This document shows, in pieces, positions 43,567 through 52,060 of a stretch of 52,060 nucleotides of DNA (positions within the stretch are counted from its first letter, which is position 1; every line of letters starts with the position of its first letter). The stretch is from Rhodanobacter sp. 67-28 (GTDB taxonomy: Bacteria > Pseudomonadota > Gammaproteobacteria > Xanthomonadales > Rhodanobacteraceae), in contig MKTU01000040.1 in NCBI GenBank assembly GCA_001898415.1, positions 1-52,060 on the forward strand, given 5' to 3'. The translations under genes and the position numbers were made by a program. The notes under the pieces are model-generated. The model had not been told where the DNA came from and did not search any database. It was given only the letters and a program-made list of their open reading frames with translations.

Positions 43567-43626
43567 CTCTCAATTCCTCGAAAGCGGATCGGCTCGGATG
43601 GCTGTCATCTGCTCTTTGTGAAAAGT

Positions 43627-43644
43627 CCGGCCATGGATGACCGG
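43627..43644. repeat. Palindrome copy 5 in the rplF-rplR spacer
   Basis: CCGGCCATGGATGACCGG, preceded on the plus strand by AAAAGT as in copy 1. Confidence 0.7.
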
Positions 43645-43668
43645 TCTCTACGCGCAGGGACAGCGCAT

Positions 43669-44196
43669 TTACGCCTTCTTGGCTTCCTTCAGGGTGATCT
43701 TCTCGCCGGCATAGCGCACGCCCTTGCCCTTGTAGGGTTCGGGTGGGCGGAAGCCGCGAATCTTGGCTGCGACCTGGCCGACGACCTGCTTGTCGGTGCC
43801 CTTGATCAGCACTTCGGTCTGGGTCGGCGTTTCGATGCTGATGCCCTCGGGCGCGTCGAACACCACCGGGTGGGAGAAGCCCAGGCTGAGGCTCAGCGCC
43901 TTGCCCTGCATGGCGGCGCGATAACCGACGCCGACCAGCTCAAGCTTGCGCTCGTAACCCTGCGAGACGCCGGTGACCATGTTGGCGATCAGCGCACGCG
44001 CCGTACCGCCGAACTTGTCGTCCACGCCTTCGCCAAGCGTGACATTCGCCACGCCGCCGTCGACGGCGACCGTGACGCCCGGCAGCTGATGCACGGACAA
44101 GGTGCCCTTCGGGCCCTTCACCGAAATGTTGCCTCCGGCGATCGTCAGCTCGACGCCCTTCGGCAGGGAAATGGGTTGTTTGGCTACACGTGACAT
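43669..44196 (-). CDS. rplF: Ribosomal protein L6
   Basis: 175 residues. [20 protein letters not shown] at the start, and the C-terminal [18 protein letters not shown] signature. 11 bases after rpsH. Confidence 0.98.
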   Translation of the reverse strand: MSRVAKQPISLPKGVELTIAGGNISVKGPKGTLSVHQLPGVTVAVDGGVANVTLGEGVDDKFGGTARALIANMVTGVSQGYERKLELVGVGYRAAMQGKALSLSLGFSHPVVFDAPEGISIETPTQTEVLIKGTDKQVVGQVAAKIRGFRPPEPYKGKGVRYAGEKITLKEAKKA

Positions 44197-44207
44197 TGAA
44201 AGACTCC

Positions 44208-44603
44208 TTATGCCACTTGGCCGATGACTTCGCCGCCCAGGCCCTTGGCACGGGCCTGCGCATCGGTCAACAGACCAGCGGAAGTCGAGATGATCGAAAT
44301 GCCCAGGCCGCCGAGGACCTTCGGCAGCTCGTCCTTGCCGCGGTAAACGCGCAGGCCGGAACGGCTGACACGGGAAATGCTCTCGATGGCGGGCTGACCG
44401 TCGAAATACTTGAGCTTGATCTCGAGCACCGGCTTGCCTTCCTCGACGGAAGTCTTGGCGTCGAGGATGTAGCCCTCGTTCTTGAGAAGGTCGGCGATGG
44501 CCACCTTCAGTTTCGACGACGGCATACGCACGACCGGCTTGCCCGTGGCCTGGGCATTGCGGACGCGCGTGAACAGATCGGCGATGGGATCAGTCATGCT
44601 CAT
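44208..44603 (-). CDS. rpsH: Ribosomal protein S8
   Basis: 131 residues. [20 protein letters not shown] matches the family start, so ATG 44603 is chosen although the frame is open to 44651. S8 represses the spc operon in E. coli by binding near rplE; that site was not assessed here. Preceded by a 224-base spacer. Confidence 0.98.
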   Translation of the reverse strand: MSMTDPIADLFTRVRNAQATGKPVVRMPSSKLKVAIADLLKNEGYILDAKTSVEEGKPVLEIKLKYFDGQPAIESISRVSRSGLRVYRGKDELPKVLGGLGISIISTSAGLLTDAQARAKGLGGEVIGQVA

Positions 44604-44827
44604 GAAAACATCCTTCAGAGTGCACCGATATCCGATAAAACCGGAAATCAATCAGATTGTGAGCCGGCAAAGAAGCCAGCCTGCGTTGCGCAGACCGCCG
44701 ACTATAGCAGCAATTTCGGTTTTTGGCGAACATCGGATGCGTTAGTCGCATCCACCGGTGGCATGCGGTGCCGCCGGTCGTATCGGTGCGCCGGAACAGC
44801 CGACGCGCCGATCCTGCAGGTTGTGAA
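44604..44827 (-). promoter_or_regulatory. Long rpsN-rpsH spacer with an extended -10 element
   Basis: 224 bases, against a few tens in most spc operons. On the minus strand TGCTATAGT (TATAGT at 44701-44706) is an extended -10; the -35 region is poor. A GGATGCG/CGCATCC hairpin (7-bp stem, 5-base loop) lies upstream of it without a T tract. An internal promoter for rpsH onward is possible. Confidence 0.4.
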
Positions 44828-45133
44828 TTACCAGCTGGCCTTGCGCAGGCCCGGCACGTCGCCGCGCATGGTGGCTTCGCGCAGCTTGTTGCGACCCAGG
44901 CCGAACTTCGCGTAGACGGCGCGCGGACGACCGGTCAGGGCGCAACGCGTCCGCACGCGAACCGGGCTGGCATCGCGCGGAAGCTTCTGCAGGCTCGCCT
45001 GCGCTTCCATCTTCTCGTCGTACGAAGCCGTCGGGTTGAGCACGATCGCTTTCAGTTCGGCGCGCTTGGCGGCGTACTTCTGGATCAGCTTGGCCCGCTT
45101 GACGTCGCGGTTCACCATTGATTTCTTGGCCAT
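44828..45133 (-). CDS. rpsN: Ribosomal protein S14 (zinc-independent form)
   Basis: 101 residues, the long C-minus form: no CxxC pairs, one Cys in [40 protein letters not shown] start. Length fits the zinc-independent type of most proteobacteria. Confidence 0.98.
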   Translation of the reverse strand: MAKKSMVNRDVKRAKLIQKYAAKRAELKAIVLNPTASYDEKMEAQASLQKLPRDASPVRVRTRCALTGRPRAVYAKFGLGRNKLREATMRGDVPGLRKASW

Positions 45134-45159
45134 AATTTATCGCTGCTCTTTCAAAGAGT

Positions 45160-45177
45160 CCGGCCGCGGACGGCCGG
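45160..45177. repeat. Palindrome copy 6 in the rplE-rpsN spacer
   Basis: CCGGCCGCGGACGGCCGG, preceded on the plus strand by AAAGAGT. Confidence 0.65.
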
Positions 45178-45196
45178 GTTCGTCAAGGATGACCGC

Positions 45197-45736
45197 TCAG
45201 TTCCGGAACGGGAAGCTGAAGGCCGTCAACAGGGCCTTCGCCTCGTTGTCGGTTCGCGCCGTCGTGGTGATGGAGATATCCATGCCGCGCAGAGCATCCA
45301 CCTGGTCGAAATCGATCTCGGGGAAGATGATCTGTTCCTTGATGCCGAAGTTGTAGTTGCCGCGACCGTCGAACGCCTTGGCCGAAACACCGCGGAAGTC
45401 GCGCACGCGCGGCAGCGAGATGTTGATCAGGCGATCGAGGAACTCCCACATCTGCGCACGGCGCAACGTGACCTTGCAGCCGATCGGCCAGCCGTCGCGG
45501 ATCTTGAACGAAGCCACCGAAACGCGGGCCTTCGTGGTGATCGGCTTCTGGCCGGCGATCTTGGCCATGTCGGCCACGGCGTTCTCGAGCACTTTCTTGT
45601 TGCCCGCCGCTTCGCCCACGCCCATGTTCAGCGTGATCTTGGTGATGCGGGGAACCTGCATCACGTTCTGGTAGCCGAACTGCTCGGTGAGCTTGCCGAT
45701 TACCTGGTCTTTGTAGAATTTTTCAAGGCGCGTCAT
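45197..45736 (-). CDS. rplE: Ribosomal protein L5
   Basis: 179 residues; contacts 5S r[23 protein letters not shown] start, and [13 protein letters not shown] and [18 protein letters not shown] are L5 landmarks. Confidence 0.98.
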   Translation of the reverse strand: MTRLEKFYKDQVIGKLTEQFGYQNVMQVPRITKITLNMGVGEAAGNKKVLENAVADMAKIAGQKPITTKARVSVASFKIRDGWPIGCKVTLRRAQMWEFLDRLINISLPRVRDFRGVSAKAFDGRGNYNFGIKEQIIFPEIDFDQVDALRGMDISITTTARTDNEAKALLTAFSFPFRN

Positions 45737-45747
45737 GATCGTGTTCC

Positions 45748-46062
45748 TTACGCGTCCACGACCTCGCCATTCGAACGGAACACGCGGACCTTGCGCCCAT
45801 CAGCGAGCGTTTTGGAACCGACGCGTTCACCCTTGTTCGTGGCGGGGTTGAACAGCTGCACATTGGAGAGATGGATCGAGGCTTCACGCTCGACGATACC
45901 GCCAGCCTGGTTGGCCTGCGGGTTCGGCTTGGTGTGACGCTTGACCAGATTCACGTTGGAGACGAATACGCGATCGCCTGCAACACGCAGCACGTCGCCG
46001 CGCTGACCCTTGTTCTTGCCAGTGATCACCAGGACCTGATCACCCTTGCGGATACGGTTCAT
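45748..46062 (-). CDS. rplX: Ribosomal protein L24
   Basis: 104 residues. KOW motif at [20 protein letters not shown] and [20 protein letters not shown] near the C-terminus. Follows rplN after 15 bases. Confidence 0.98.
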   Translation of the reverse strand: MNRIRKGDQVLVITGKNKGQRGDVLRVAGDRVFVSNVNLVKRHTKPNPQANQAGGIVEREASIHLSNVQLFNPATNKGERVGSKTLADGRKVRVFRSNGEVVDA

Positions 46063-46077
46063 TGTCTTGACTCCGCT

Positions 46078-46446
46078 TCAGAGCACTTCGGGCGCGAGCG
46101 AGACGATCTTCATGAACTTCTCGTTGCGCAGCTCGCGGGTAACCGGCCCGAAGATACGGGTACCGATCGGCTCGAGCTTGTTGTTGAGGAGGACAGCCGC
46201 ATTGCCGTCGAAACGGATCAGCGAGCCGTCGGGACGGCGCACGCCCTTGGCAGTACGCACCACCACGGCGTTGTACACCTCGCCCTTCTTCACCTTGCCG
46301 CGGGGAATGGCATCCTTCACGGTGACCTTGATCACGTCACCGATCGAGGCGTAACGGCGCTTGGAGCCGCCGAGCACCTTGATGCACATCACTTCCTTGG
46401 CGCCGCTGTTGTCCGCTGCGGAAAGCGTGCTTTGCATCTGGATCAT
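46078..46446 (-). CDS. rplN: Ribosomal protein L14
   Basis: 122 residues, starting [20 protein letters not shown] with [20 protein letters not shown] and the C-terminal [16 protein letters not shown]. First gene of the spc block, 15 bases after rpsQ, so the S10 and spc blocks are not clearly separated here. Confidence 0.98.
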   Translation of the reverse strand: MIQMQSTLSAADNSGAKEVMCIKVLGGSKRRYASIGDVIKVTVKDAIPRGKVKKGEVYNAVVVRTAKGVRRPDGSLIRFDGNAAVLLNNKLEPIGTRIFGPVTRELRNEKFMKIVSLAPEVL

Positions 46447-46461
46447 GGCTGCACCCTCCCT

Positions 46462-46722
46462 TTAGACGTTGGCGCGCGTGATGATTTCAACCACGCGGTG
46501 ATGTTTGGTCTTGGACAACGGACGGCACTCGGCGATACGCACGAGGTCACCCTCGTTCGCGCCCAGGTCGTCCTGCGCATGCAGCTTGGTCGACCGACGA
46601 ATGGTCTTGCCCAGCAGCCAATGCTGCTCCTGGCGCTCGACCAGGACGGTGACCGTCTTGTCCATCTTGTTGCTGGTGACGCGACCCTCGAGGGTGCGTG
46701 CCTTCTTCTGGTTCTCGCTCAT
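46462..46722 (-). CDS. rpsQ: Ribosomal protein S17
   Basis: 86 residues, with [20 protein letters not shown] and [19 protein letters not shown]. 12 bases after rpmC. Confidence 0.98.
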   Translation of the reverse strand: MSENQKKARTLEGRVTSNKMDKTVTVLVERQEQHWLLGKTIRRSTKLHAQDDLGANEGDLVRIAECRPLSKTKHHRVVEIITRANV

Positions 46723-46734
46723 CTCGGCCGTCCC

Positions 46735-46920
46735 TTACTTCTTGCTGCCGAGCACGAATTTCGTGCGGGCGATGTCACGCCGAACGCGGCGAAGCTGGTG
46801 CGGCTGGGTGAGCTGGCCGGAACCCTTCTGCATGCGCAGGTTGAACTGCTCCTTGCGCAGGTCCAGCAGATGCTGGTTCAGCTCGTCGGCCGACTGGTTG
46901 TTGATATCTTTGCTGGCCAT
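46735..46920 (-). CDS. rpmC: Ribosomal protein L29
   Basis: 61 residues ([34 protein letters not shown]). The ATG at 46920 overlaps the rplP stop as TGATG; a GTG one codon upstream is possible. Confidence 0.97.
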   Translation of the reverse strand: MASKDINNQSADELNQHLLDLRKEQFNLRMQKGSGQLTQPHQLRRVRRDIARTKFVLGSKK

Positions 46921-47333
46921 CACATCACCGCCCGTGTCACAAACTGGGTCTGCACCGAGAGCTTGGCGGCGGCCAGGCGGAACGCCTCGCGTGCCGTCGT
47001 CTCGTCGACGCCCTCGATTTCATACAGCATGCGGCCGGGCTGGATCGGGGCGACCCAGAACTCGACGCCGCCCTTGCCCGCGCCCATGCGCACTTCGATC
47101 GGCTTCTTGGTGATCGGCTTGTCCGGGAACACGCGGATCCACAGCTTGCCGCCACGCTTGACAAAGCGGGTGATGCAACGACGAGCCGCCTCGATCTGGC
47201 GCGCGGTGAGCGCACCATGCGTGGTCGCCTTCAGGCCGTACTCGCCGAAGCTGACGAGGTTGGAGCACTGGGCCAGACCGTCGTTGCGGCCTTTGAACTG
47301 CTTGCGGTACTTGGTTCGCTTGGGTTGCAACAT
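46920..47333 (-). CDS. rplP: Ribosomal protein L16
   Basis: 137 residues. [20 protein letters not shown] and [20 protein letters not shown] are diagnostic. Located near the A site and needed for the peptidyl-transferase centre. Confidence 0.99.
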   Translation of the reverse strand: MLQPKRTKYRKQFKGRNDGLAQCSNLVSFGEYGLKATTHGALTARQIEAARRCITRFVKRGGKLWIRVFPDKPITKKPIEVRMGAGKGGVEFWVAPIQPGRMLYEIEGVDETTAREAFRLAAAKLSVQTQFVTRAVM

Positions 47334-47345
47334 GGCAACTCTCCC

Positions 47346-48098
47346 TTACTTCGCAGACCGCTCGCGACGGCCTTCACCGGCCTCGCGACGCGAATCATTA
47401 CGACGGCCTTCGCCACCTTCACGGCGCGACGGCGACGGTTCGTCCTTCGACTCCTGGCTGGCAGCGGCCAGATCGAAGATCTCGCCCTTGTACACCCAGA
47501 CCTTGATGCCGATGATGCCGTAGGTGGTGCTCGCCTCGGCGAAACCGTAGTCGATGTCGGCGCGCAGCGTATGCAGCGGCACGCGACCCTCGCGGCTCCA
47601 CTCGGAGCGGGCGATCTCGGCGCCGTTCAGGCGGCCGGAGACGTTGATCTTGATGCCCAGGGCGCCCAGGCGCATCGCGTTGCCGACCGAGCGCTTCATC
47701 GCGCGGCGGAACATGATGCGGCGCTCCAGCTGCTGCGCGATGGACTCTGCCACCAGCTGCGCGTCCAGCTCGGGCTTGCGCACCTCGTTGACGTTGATGT
47801 GCGTCGGGACGCCCATCATGTCGCTGACTTCCTTGCGCAGCTTCTCGATGTCCTCGCCCTTCTTGCCGATCACCACGCCCGGGCGGGCAGTGTGGATCGT
47901 CACGCGCGCGGTCTTGGCCGGGCGCTCGATCTGGATCTTCGAGATGCCGGCGGCGGCCAGCTTCTTCTTCAGCATGTCGCGGACCTTGATGTCGGCCACG
48001 AGATACTTGGCGTAATCGCCCTTGTTGGCGAACCACTTCGCGTTCCAGTCCTTGGCAATGCCGAGGCGGATACCGGTGGGATGAACTTTATGACCCAT
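47346..48098 (-). CDS. rpsC: Ribosomal protein S3 with charged C-terminal tail
   Basis: 250 residues. [20 protein letters not shown] start, KH domain around [17 protein letters not shown], and the S3 C-terminal domain ending near [10 protein letters not shown]. About 35 residues beyond are an Arg/Glu/Gly-rich tail with two near-repeats (RREGGEGRR and RREAGEGRR); this makes the protein longer than E. coli S3 (233). Confidence 0.98.
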   Translation of the reverse strand: MGHKVHPTGIRLGIAKDWNAKWFANKGDYAKYLVADIKVRDMLKKKLAAAGISKIQIERPAKTARVTIHTARPGVVIGKKGEDIEKLRKEVSDMMGVPTHINVNEVRKPELDAQLVAESIAQQLERRIMFRRAMKRSVGNAMRLGALGIKINVSGRLNGAEIARSEWSREGRVPLHTLRADIDYGFAEASTTYGIIGIKVWVYKGEIFDLAAASQESKDEPSPSRREGGEGRRNDSRREAGEGRRERSAK

Positions 48099-48113
48099 CG
48101 TCTATATCCTCAG

Positions 48114-48449
48114 TCAGTTGCCGACAACCACAGTGATGTGGCTGGTACGTTTCAGGATGCGCGAACCGCGGCCCTTGGCGCGGGCGTACATGCGCTTCAT
48201 CGCCGGACCTTCGTCGACGAAGATGCTGGACACCTTCAGCTCGTCGACGTCGGCACCGAGATTGTTCTCGGCGTTGGCGACGGCCGACAGCAGCACCTTG
48301 CGAACCAGGTGCGCAGCCTTCTTGTTGGTATAGGTGAGCACGTCGCTGGCCCGGCCCACGGGAAGCCCGCGGACGAGGTCGGCCACCAGGCGTGCCTTTT
48401 GCGCCGAAATGCGGGCGCCGCGCAGGATCGCTTTGGCTTCAGTGCTCAT
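48114..48449 (-). CDS. rplV: Ribosomal protein L22
   Basis: 111 residues. [20 protein letters not shown] start and the exit-tunnel loop region [19 protein letters not shown]. The ATG overlaps the rpsS stop as TGATG. Confidence 0.98.
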   Translation of the reverse strand: MSTEAKAILRGARISAQKARLVADLVRGLPVGRASDVLTYTNKKAAHLVRKVLLSAVANAENNLGADVDELKVSSIFVDEGPAMKRMYARAKGRGSRILKRTSHITVVVGN

Positions 48450-48721
48450 CACTTGCCCTTCTTGTCGCCGACATGGCCTTTGAACGTGCGGGTCACCGCG
48501 AACTCGCCGAGCTTGTGCCCGACCATGTTCTCGTTGATCAGGACGGGCACGTGCTGACGGCCGTTGTGGATGGCGATGGTCAAGCCGACCATTTCCGGCA
48601 GGATCATCGAGCGGCGCGACCAGGTCTTGATCGGGCGCTTGTTGTTGGCGGAAACCGCAGCTTCCACCTTCTTCGCGAGGTGAAGGTCGACGAAGGGACC
48701 TTTCTTCAAAGAGCGAGGCAT
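48449..48721 (-). CDS. rpsS: Ribosomal protein S19
   Basis: 90 residues. [20 protein letters not shown] and [20 protein letters not shown] with [12 protein letters not shown]. Confidence 0.99.
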   Translation of the reverse strand: MPRSLKKGPFVDLHLAKKVEAAVSANNKRPIKTWSRRSMILPEMVGLTIAIHNGRQHVPVLINENMVGHKLGEFAVTRTFKGHVGDKKGK

Positions 48722-48733
48722 GTCGGCTTCCTG

Positions 48734-49558
48734 TTACTTGGTACGACGACGCACAATGAAGTGCTGCGTGCGCTTGTTGTTGCGGGTCTTGTAGCCCTTG
48801 GCCGGCGTGCCCCACGGGCTGACCGGATGACGACCGCCGGAGGTCTTGCCTTCGCCGCCACCGTGCGGGTGGTCGACCGGGTTCATCACCACGCCGCGGA
48901 CGGTCGGGCGAATGCCTACCCAGCGCTTGGCGCCGGCCTTGCCCAGCTTCTTCAGGCTGTGCTCGCCGTTGCCGACTTCGCCGATGGTGGCGCGGCAATC
49001 GACCGAGACGCGACGCATCTCGCCGGAGCGAAGGCGCAACGTGGCGTAACCGGACTCGCGGGCAACCAGCTGCACCGAGGCGCCGGCGCTGCGGGCGATC
49101 TGCGCGCCCTTGCCGGGACGCAGCTCCACGCAGTGGATCGTGCTGCCCATCGGGATGTTGCGCAGCTGCAGGCAGTTGCCGGCCTTGATCGGCGCCTCGC
49201 GACCCGACACCAGGCGATCGTCCACCTGCACGCCCTTGGGCGCGATGATGTAGCGACGCTCGCCATCGGCGTAGCACAGCAGCGCGATGTGCGCGGTGCG
49301 GTTGGGATCGTATTCGATGCGCTCGACGCGGGCGGCGATGCCTTCCTTGTCACGCTTGAAGTCGATGATGCGGTAATGCTGCTTGTGACCGCCGCCACGA
49401 TGACGCGTGGTGATCCGGCCATGATGGTTGCGGCCGCCGGTACGGGATTGCGCCTCGGTCAAAGGAGCGTAGGGCGCGCCCTTGTACAGGCCTTCCGTGC
49501 GGACGCTGACTGCGTCGCGGCGACCCGGCGAGGTCGGCTTGTGGTTGATTAGTGCCAT
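48734..49558 (-). CDS. rplB: Ribosomal protein L2
   Basis: 274 residues. [20 protein letters not shown] and [20 protein letters not shown], the latter holding the conserved His close to the peptidyl-transferase centre. Confidence 0.99.
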   Translation of the reverse strand: MALINHKPTSPGRRDAVSVRTEGLYKGAPYAPLTEAQSRTGGRNHHGRITTRHRGGGHKQHYRIIDFKRDKEGIAARVERIEYDPNRTAHIALLCYADGERRYIIAPKGVQVDDRLVSGREAPIKAGNCLQLRNIPMGSTIHCVELRPGKGAQIARSAGASVQLVARESGYATLRLRSGEMRRVSVDCRATIGEVGNGEHSLKKLGKAGAKRWVGIRPTVRGVVMNPVDHPHGGGEGKTSGGRHPVSPWGTPAKGYKTRNNKRTQHFIVRRRTK

Positions 49559-49575
49559 TTCACAGAACTCCTGGC

Positions 49576-49869
49576 TCAGGCCTTGGCGGACACGTCGATG
49601 GCCTGGCCATCGGCAAGACGCACGTAGGCCTTGCGCTTGCCCTGGCGATTGCCAGCGCGGAAACGGAAGGACTTGACCTTGCCCTTGACGTTGACGAGGT
49701 TCACCTGCTCGACCTTGACGTCGAACAGCTTTTCCACCGCAGCGCGGACATCGGCCTTGGTCGCCGCGGGGGCGACCAGGAACACATACTGGTTGTGCTC
49801 GGCAAGACGCGCCGACTTCTCGGAGATATGCGGCGCACGCAGCGTATCGAGAATGCGTTCGTTGCTCAT
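49576..49869 (-). CDS. rplW: Ribosomal protein L23
   Basis: 97 residues; docking site for nascent-chain factors at the exit tunnel. [20 protein letters not shown] start. The ATG overlaps the rplD stop as ATGA; a GTG three codons upstream (49878) is less likely. Confidence 0.98.
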   Translation of the reverse strand: MSNERILDTLRAPHISEKSARLAEHNQYVFLVAPAATKADVRAAVEKLFDVKVEQVNLVNVKGKVKSFRFRAGNRQGKRKAYVRLADGQAIDVSAKA

Positions 49870-50468
49870 GCCAGCCACTCCTCGATCTTCTTCACCGCAT
49901 CGACCGTGACCACCACGTGGTCGGAGCCGACGAGGCTGACGGGGTTCAGGCCCATCACATCCAGCACATGGATGTAGGGGATGTTGCGCGCAGCCAGGAA
50001 CACGGATTCGGAGGCATCCTCGGACACCAGCAACACGCGACCGGACACGTCCAGCTCGGCCAGCTTGGCGACCATCGCGGAGGTCTTCGGCGTCTCGATG
50101 CCGAAGCTCTCGACCACCTTCAGGCGACCCTGGCGAACCAGCTCGGAAAAGATCGAGCGGATCGCGACGCGATAAGCCTTGCGGTTGACCTTCTGCTCGT
50201 AGCTGCGCGGCTTGGCGGCGAACGTGACACCACCACCGACGAAGATCGGGGCACGGTAGTCACCGTGGCGGGCGCCGCCGCCCTTCTGCTTCTTGAACTT
50301 CTTGGTGGTGCCGGACATTTCGCCGCGGGACAGCTGCGCCTTGGTACCGGCGCGGCCAGCGGCCTGATAGGCAACCACGACCTGGTGCACCAGGGCCTTC
50401 TTGTACTCGCCGCCGAACACTTCGTCCGACACGCTGAGCGGCTTGGCACCCATGACATTGAGTTCCAT
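49866..50468 (-). CDS. rplD: Ribosomal protein L4
   Basis: 200 residues, with [20 protein letters not shown] in the tunnel-reaching loop. In E. coli L4 also represses its own S10 operon by acting on the leader RNA, relevant to the hairpin at 51574-51601. Confidence 0.98.
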   Translation of the reverse strand: MELNVMGAKPLSVSDEVFGGEYKKALVHQVVVAYQAAGRAGTKAQLSRGEMSGTTKKFKKQKGGGARHGDYRAPIFVGGGVTFAAKPRSYEQKVNRKAYRVAIRSIFSELVRQGRLKVVESFGIETPKTSAMVAKLAELDVSGRVLLVSEDASESVFLAARNIPYIHVLDVMGLNPVSLVGSDHVVVTVDAVKKIEEWLA

Positions 50469-50479
50469 GGTGTCTCTCC

Positions 50480-51121
50480 TCAGCTCTTGGTCGTCGGGCG
50501 GATGACGACGTCGCTACCGGTGGCACCCGGTACCGCACCCTTGACCGCGATCAGATGACGCTCGGCGTCGACCTTGACCACTTCCAGGCCCTGCTGGGTA
50601 CGATTCACGTTGCCCATCTGGCCGGCCATCTTCTTGCCGGGGAACACGCGACCCGGGGTCTGGCGCTGACCGATCGAGCCCGGCGCGCGATGCGACAGCG
50701 AGTTGCCGTGGGTGGCGTCGCCCATCTTGAAGTTCCAGCGCTTGATCGTGCCCTGGAAGCCCTTGCCCTTCGACACGCCGGCGACATCCACGATCTGGCC
50801 GACGGAGAACACGTCGTCCGCCTTGATCTCCGAGCCCACCGCGTACTTGCCGAGATCCTCGGCAGCAACGCGGAACTCCCACAGACCGCGACCCGGCTCG
50901 ACCTTCGCCTTCGCGTAGTGGCCCTTCAGCGGCTGCGTCAGCAGGTTCGCACGCTTGCTGCCTGCGGAAACCTGGACGGCGCTGTAGCCATCGTTGTCGT
51001 CCGTCTTCACCTGGGTCACGCGGTTCGGCGTCGCTTCAATCAGCGTCACCGGAATCGAGCGGCCGTCTTCAGTGAAGAGTCGGCTCATGCCGCATTTGCG
51101 GCCAACCAATCCGATACTCAT
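50480..51121 (-). CDS. rplC: Ribosomal protein L3
   Basis: 213 residues. [20 protein letters not shown] start, and [20 protein letters not shown] and [20 protein letters not shown]. The frame is open 8 codons upstream, but the family start is the ATG at 51121. Confidence 0.98.
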   Translation of the reverse strand: MSIGLVGRKCGMSRLFTEDGRSIPVTLIEATPNRVTQVKTDDNDGYSAVQVSAGSKRANLLTQPLKGHYAKAKVEPGRGLWEFRVAAEDLGKYAVGSEIKADDVFSVGQIVDVAGVSKGKGFQGTIKRWNFKMGDATHGNSLSHRAPGSIGQRQTPGRVFPGKKMAGQMGNVNRTQQGLEVVKVDAERHLIAVKGAVPGATGSDVVIRPTTKS

Positions 51122-51141
51122 CTTCGTATCCTGTCTGTCGC

Positions 51142-51453
51142 TCAACCGAGCTTGATCTGAACATCGACGCCAGCGGCGAGATCAAGCTTCATGAGCGCGT
51201 CCACGGTCTTGTCGTTCGGGTCGACGATGTCGAGTACACGCTTGTGCGTACGGGTCTCGTACTGGTCGCGTGCATCCTTGTCGACGTGCGGCGACGTCAG
51301 AATGGTGTAACGCTCGATCTTGGTCGGGAGGGGGATCGGGCCGAGTACCGTGGCACCCGTGCGCTTAGCCGTCTCGACGATCTCGCTGGCGGAGCGGTCG
51401 ATCAGTCGATGATCGTATGCCTTCAGCCGAATGCGAATCTTCTGGTTCGCCAT
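51142..51453 (-). CDS. rpsJ: Ribosomal protein S10
   Basis: 103 residues. [20 protein letters not shown] and [20 protein letters not shown] are diagnostic. Also NusE in antitermination. First gene of the S10 operon, with a leader of about 300 bases; the frame remains open to 51714 but without S10 similarity. Confidence 0.99.
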   Translation of the reverse strand: MANQKIRIRLKAYDHRLIDRSASEIVETAKRTGATVLGPIPLPTKIERYTILTSPHVDKDARDQYETRTHKRVLDIVDPNDKTVDALMKLDLAAGVDVQIKLG

Positions 51454-51536
51454 AACCGTGTCCTGTTGTCGAAAGAACGTTCTGTGATGCCGGAGCGGCT
51501 TCTCACCACTCCGCACTGCCCTTTTGCCACTTGTCC

Positions 51537-51562
51537 GGGGCCCTCGATGATCTGCCGGCCCC
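51537..51562 (-). promoter_or_regulatory. GC-rich hairpin in the S10 leader
   Basis: GGGGCC and GGCCCC, 6 bp around a 14-base loop, immediately downstream of the T-tract hairpin in the leader. It could take part in an alternative fold. Confidence 0.4.
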
Positions 51563-51566
51563 TTTG

Positions 51567-51601
51567 AAAAACACCAGGCGAGCATCGATCCGCTCGCCTG
51601 G
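51567..51601 (-). terminator. Attenuator-like hairpin with T tract in the rpsJ leader
   Basis: On the minus strand CCAGGCGAGC (51592-51601) and GCTCGCCTGG (51574-51583) form a perfect 10-bp stem with an 8-base loop, followed by TGTTTTTC. It lies after the promoter at 51764-51792 and about 115 bases before rpsJ, so it would stop most transcripts unless regulated. Confidence 0.7.
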
Positions 51602-51763
51602 CACAATCCGAATCTCGCGCAAAACGACGTGTCAACAGGGCTAGCCCCGCGATCACGTCGACTTGCGAAGGCCGATCCACGGCCAGCGAACTCGAAGCAC
51701 GTCCTGTGCCTCATTTCGCGGTTGGTCGTCCAGAAACACGTCTGTCCGACAAGTGAGCTGCGA

Positions 51764-51792
51764 AGTATACCGGTAAATCCGGGATTAGTGAA
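51764..51792 (-). promoter_or_regulatory. Sigma70 promoter of the S10 operon
   Basis: TTCACT (51787-51792, 4/6), 17-base spacer, TATACT (51764-51769, 5/6). Predicted transcript start near 51757 gives a leader of about 300 bases before rpsJ. Confidence 0.65.
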
Positions 51793-51945
51793 GAGGTGCG
51801 AAACAACTTCGCCCTCGACTCGCCCCGGCGTGAACCGGCGCGGCGCAGCCGCGGCCGGTTCAACGGCGGGAGTTGTCCCGGCAGCGCGTGGTTCCGTTCT
51901 TCCCGCGACCCCGTGACCTTTACTTCAGCCATCCTCCCTGATGGC

Positions 51946-51971
51946 AAAGATCAAACCGGCATCCATGCCGG
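51946..51971 (-). terminator. Candidate terminator after tuf
   Basis: CCGGCA and TGCCGG (51956-51971, 6-bp stem, 4-base loop) followed on the minus strand by TTTGATCTTT, starting 17 bases after the tuf stop. The T tract is broken, so termination may be partial. Confidence 0.5.
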
Positions 51972-51988
51972 AATTCCCGCAAGAACCG

Positions 51989-52060
<72 letters not shown>

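Larger units (their letters stand above)
51454..51988. other. tuf-rpsJ spacer
   Basis: 535 bases without a supported gene. In transcription order it holds a candidate tuf terminator, a GC-rich stretch, the S10 promoter, a leader with two hairpins and the rpsJ ribosome site. The open frames inside it have no ribosome site or family similarity that I can see. Confidence 0.6.

Noticed and set aside
51600..51640. TTGACA in the rpsJ leader as a second promoter
   Set aside because: A perfect -35 is present, but no acceptable -10 lies 16-18 bases downstream.

Overview
The window is high-GC chromosomal DNA from a gammaproteobacterium. The rng-yhdP-tldD block, the dsbB gene, the uninterrupted tuf/S10/spc/alpha ribosomal cluster, a class II DAHP synthase and tandem GGGATTC-type heptamers between genes fit the order Xanthomonadales, most likely Rhodanobacteraceae (Dyella/Rhodanobacter/Luteibacter type). 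That placement is inference from gene content and style; no search was run. Nearly all genes are on the minus strand; only three (31575-32766 and 33646-35253) are on the plus strand.

Region 1 (1-4.6 kb) is a two-partner secretion pair on the minus strand: an outer-membrane TpsB transporter followed by a large filamentous-haemagglutinin-like TpsA that runs off the left edge. Region 2 (4.86-24.36 kb) is one arm of a type VI secretion locus. In transcription order it holds a PAAR spike tip, a TPR-methyltransferase, VgrG, a small cluster-associated protein, an FHA-domain protein, TssK, TssL with an OmpA domain, TssM, TagF with a degenerate second domain, the PP2C phosphatase PppA, the Ser/Thr kinase PpkA with an FGE-sulfatase-like tail, and a tail-anchored SHOCT-like protein. 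From TssK to the last gene the spacing is 16 bp or less, with two ATGA overlaps. The sheath, tube and baseplate genes (tssA, B, C, E, F, G, H, hcp) and tssJ are not in the window. The kinase, phosphatase, FHA protein, TagF and TssL form a complete threonine-phosphorylation control module. PpkA carries four tandem T-x-V-like motifs and the TssL N-terminus carries a matching one (T16), which is the most interesting signal here.

Region 3 (24.4-37.2 kb) is housekeeping. It contains rng-yhdP-tldD; a plus-strand pair of a DPH6-like ATP pyrophosphatase and a Mug-type glycosylase; a dihaem cytochrome c; an exported amidase; and dsbB translationally coupled to a class II DAHP synthase.

Region 4 (37.3-52.06 kb) is the ribosomal protein supercluster on the minus strand: tuf (3' end only), rpsJ-rplC-rplD-rplW-rplB-rpsS-rplV-rpsC-rplP-rpmC-rpsQ, rplN-rplX-rplE-rpsN-rpsH-rplF-rplR-rpsE-rpmD-rplO-secY, and rpsM-rpsK-rpsD-rpoA-rplQ, closed by a clear intrinsic terminator. 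rpmJ is missing from its usual place after secY. Several spacers are unusually long and carry related palindromes. The 535-base tuf-rpsJ spacer holds a good sigma70 promoter and, between it and rpsJ, a perfect 10-bp hairpin followed by T5 that looks like an attenuator.
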